Positions 63,200-64,000 of a DNA stretch of 64,000 nt are shown here, piece after piece. The stretch lies in the NCBI GenBank assembly GCA_032027045.1, contig JAVSMU010000001.1, positions 1,244,646 to 1,308,645 on the forward strand, written 5' to 3'. The notes below the pieces were generated by a model. It was not told where the DNA came from and did not search any database. It saw only the letters and a list, made by a program, of their open reading frames with translations. Numbering within the stretch: the stretch's first letter is position 1; the number at the start of each line of letters is the position of its first letter. Origin of the DNA: Truepera sp. (GTDB taxonomy: Bacteria; Deinococcota; Deinococci; Deinococcales; Trueperaceae). The translations under genes and the position numbers were made by a program.

Positions 63200-63514
63200 A
63201 TGGCCGAGCGTGATGTTGCCAAGGAACTCGATGAACTCAAGAAAGCCTTGAAGGACCTGCAGAAGGACGTGCAAGACGTCGCCAAGAGCGGGGGTAGGCT
63301 CGCCGGTGACGAGGTCGATGCGCTCCGGAGCAAGCTTGAGAAGGAAGCCGAACGACTGATATCGAAGCTTCAGGGCGTGGCTAGCGGCGCGGTGGAGTCG
63401 GGGGAGAAAGTGCTCCATGGCGTCGAGAGCAAGATCGAGGAGCGCCCGGTAGCTTCCGTTCTCACGGTGTTCGGGGTCGGATTAGCGGTCGGCTGGTTAT
63501 TGGGCCGAAAATAG
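63200..63514 (+). CDS. DUF883 (ElaB/YqjD-like) membrane-anchored protein
   Basis: 104 residues. A long amphipathic, coiled-coil-prone region (KELDELKKALKDLQKDVQDVA) is followed by a C-terminal membrane helix (VLTVFGVGLAVGWLLG) and a basic end (RK). ElaB/YqjD-type proteins bind the inner membrane and, for YqjD, ribosomes in stationary phase. ATG with AAGGAGG 7 bases upstream. Confidence 0.88.
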   Translation: MAERDVAKELDELKKALKDLQKDVQDVAKSGGRLAGDEVDALRSKLEKEAERLISKLQGVASGAVESGEKVLHGVESKIEERPVASVLTVFGVGLAVGWLLGRK

Positions 63515-63528
63515 GACTGCGGTAGCCG

Positions 63529-63813
63529 ATGCTTGAACGGTTCACCGACTACGCCATCGCTTTCTTGGGGCTGCTCGAAGCCGAAGGGCGCGCGGCCCGC
63601 AAGGGTCTCGTGGCCGCGGCCACGAAGCTCGCCCTTAGCGCGGGCGGCGCCCTCCTGCTCACACTGGCGTTCGCCCTCTTCGGCTGGGCGCTGTACCTGG
63701 CTCTTGCGCCGGTCTGGGGGCAGGCGTGGGCCACCGTGGCGTGCGGCGCACTGCTTCTCATTCTGGGAGGAGGTCTGCTGTGGTTCGCGAACAGGAAGAG
63801 CTCTCGGAAGTAG
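63529..63813 (+). CDS. Holin-superfamily-III/YqjE-like membrane protein
   Basis: 94 residues with two strong membrane helices (about 33-55 and 64-86), a helical N terminus (LERFTDYAIAFLGLLEAEGRA) and a basic RKSSRK end. Membrane proteins of this type (YqjE) sit next to YqjD and YqjK in enterobacteria, and the order is repeated here. It overlaps the next gene by 34 bases. A phage holin is unlikely because no lysis genes are nearby. Confidence 0.8.
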   Translation: MLERFTDYAIAFLGLLEAEGRAARKGLVAAATKLALSAGGALLLTLAFALFGWALYLALAPVWGQAWATVACGALLLILGGGLLWFANRKSSRK

Positions 63814-64000
63814 ATCGTGCGAAGGCGCGATTGCGTGCGGCGGCCGCGCCGGCGACCGGGACCGTTGCGGCCCTGAGGGCGACGTCGGGGCTTCTCCGAC
63901 TGCTACGCCCCACGACTCGCTCACGCGCTGGGGCCCAAGCAGGCGAACCTGCCGCCACTGAACGCGGTTCGTTGCGTCCGTTGGTCATACTGGCCGGTGC
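63780..64000 (+). CDS. YqjK-like small protein, 3' end cut by window
   Basis: GTG at 63780 with a perfect AGGAGG 7 bases upstream (63767-63772), overlapping the previous gene by 34 bases. The frame is open to the window edge (73 codons): VVREQEELSEVDRAKARLRA, then Ala/Arg-rich helical sequence, ending in LVILAG, possibly the start of a membrane helix. The arrangement matches yqjD-yqjE-yqjK. It cannot be confirmed because the 3' end lies outside. Confidence 0.6.
   Translation, partial: MVREQEELSEVDRAKARLRAAAAPATGTVAALRATSGLLRLLRPTTRSRAGAQAGEPAATERGSLRPLVILAG

Noticed and set aside
63529-63813. Phage holin
   Set aside because: No endolysin, spanin or other phage gene is adjacent, and the YqjD/YqjK-like neighbours explain it better.

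Overview
The window is a 64 kb stretch of a high-GC bacterial chromosome, densely packed, with long same-strand operons and no insertion sequence, prophage or CRISPR array that I can see. Several features point to the phylum Deinococcota (Deinococcus-Thermus), most likely a Truepera-like lineage. They are a DnaE whose PHP domain looks intact and resembles the Thermus enzyme, an MglA/MglB pair, a glucodextranase-type C-terminal domain protein next to yvcK, and many genes whose -10 box sits 5-8 bases before the start codon, as in leaderless transcription. The lineage is inferred from remembered family features, not from a database search.

Left part (1-18 kb): the end of murA (+), then two long minus-strand operons. 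The first runs hisC-hisB-hisH-SPOR protein-rapZ-yvcK-glucodextranase-C protein, and all six junctions are 4-base stop/start overlaps. A separate TPR lipoprotein-like/envelope gene lies between the operons. The second runs nfeD-floA-small membrane protein-phoH-HD phosphodiesterase-ybeY-dgkA-cdd, and combines membrane microdomain proteins with the phoH/ybeY RNA-processing cluster. tRNA-Trp and an A-type Fe-S carrier follow.

Middle (18-41 kb): the glycine cleavage operon gcvT-gcvH-gcvPA-gcvPB; mglB-mglA (cell polarity); tRNA-Met, a zinc-ribbon protein and tRNA-Leu; a degenerate AdoMet decarboxylase homologue coupled to glpK; a maltose-type ABC importer (malE-hairpin-malF-malG, no ATPase gene); dprA and cysS; yigZ; and then a run of poorly known envelope genes. 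That run consists of a lipoprotein, a three-gene membrane cluster resembling part of a MoxR-type operon, a phosphodiester glycosidase and an AroE-like protein.

Right part (41-64 kb): thrS with a long leader, two tandem cyclophilins, pilT, dnaE, a solitary sdhB, tRNA-Cys and tRNA-Val, an MFS exporter, nnrE, yebC, two lipoproteins, a dnaJ-hspR operon with a HAIR-like operator, smc, birA, and finally a cluster of very small stress and membrane proteins (DUF1328, CsbD, DUF883, a holin-like protein and a YqjK-like gene cut by the window edge).

The most useful system-level observations are: (1) at least 13 genes with a TANNNT box 5-8 bases from the start codon, which also resolves several start codons; (2) the HspR operator over the dnaJ promoter; (3) apparently inactivated enzyme homologues (SpeH-like, AroE-like) kept in conserved positions; (4) the unexplained 35.4-39.2 kb membrane cluster; and (5) the small-protein cluster at the right edge.
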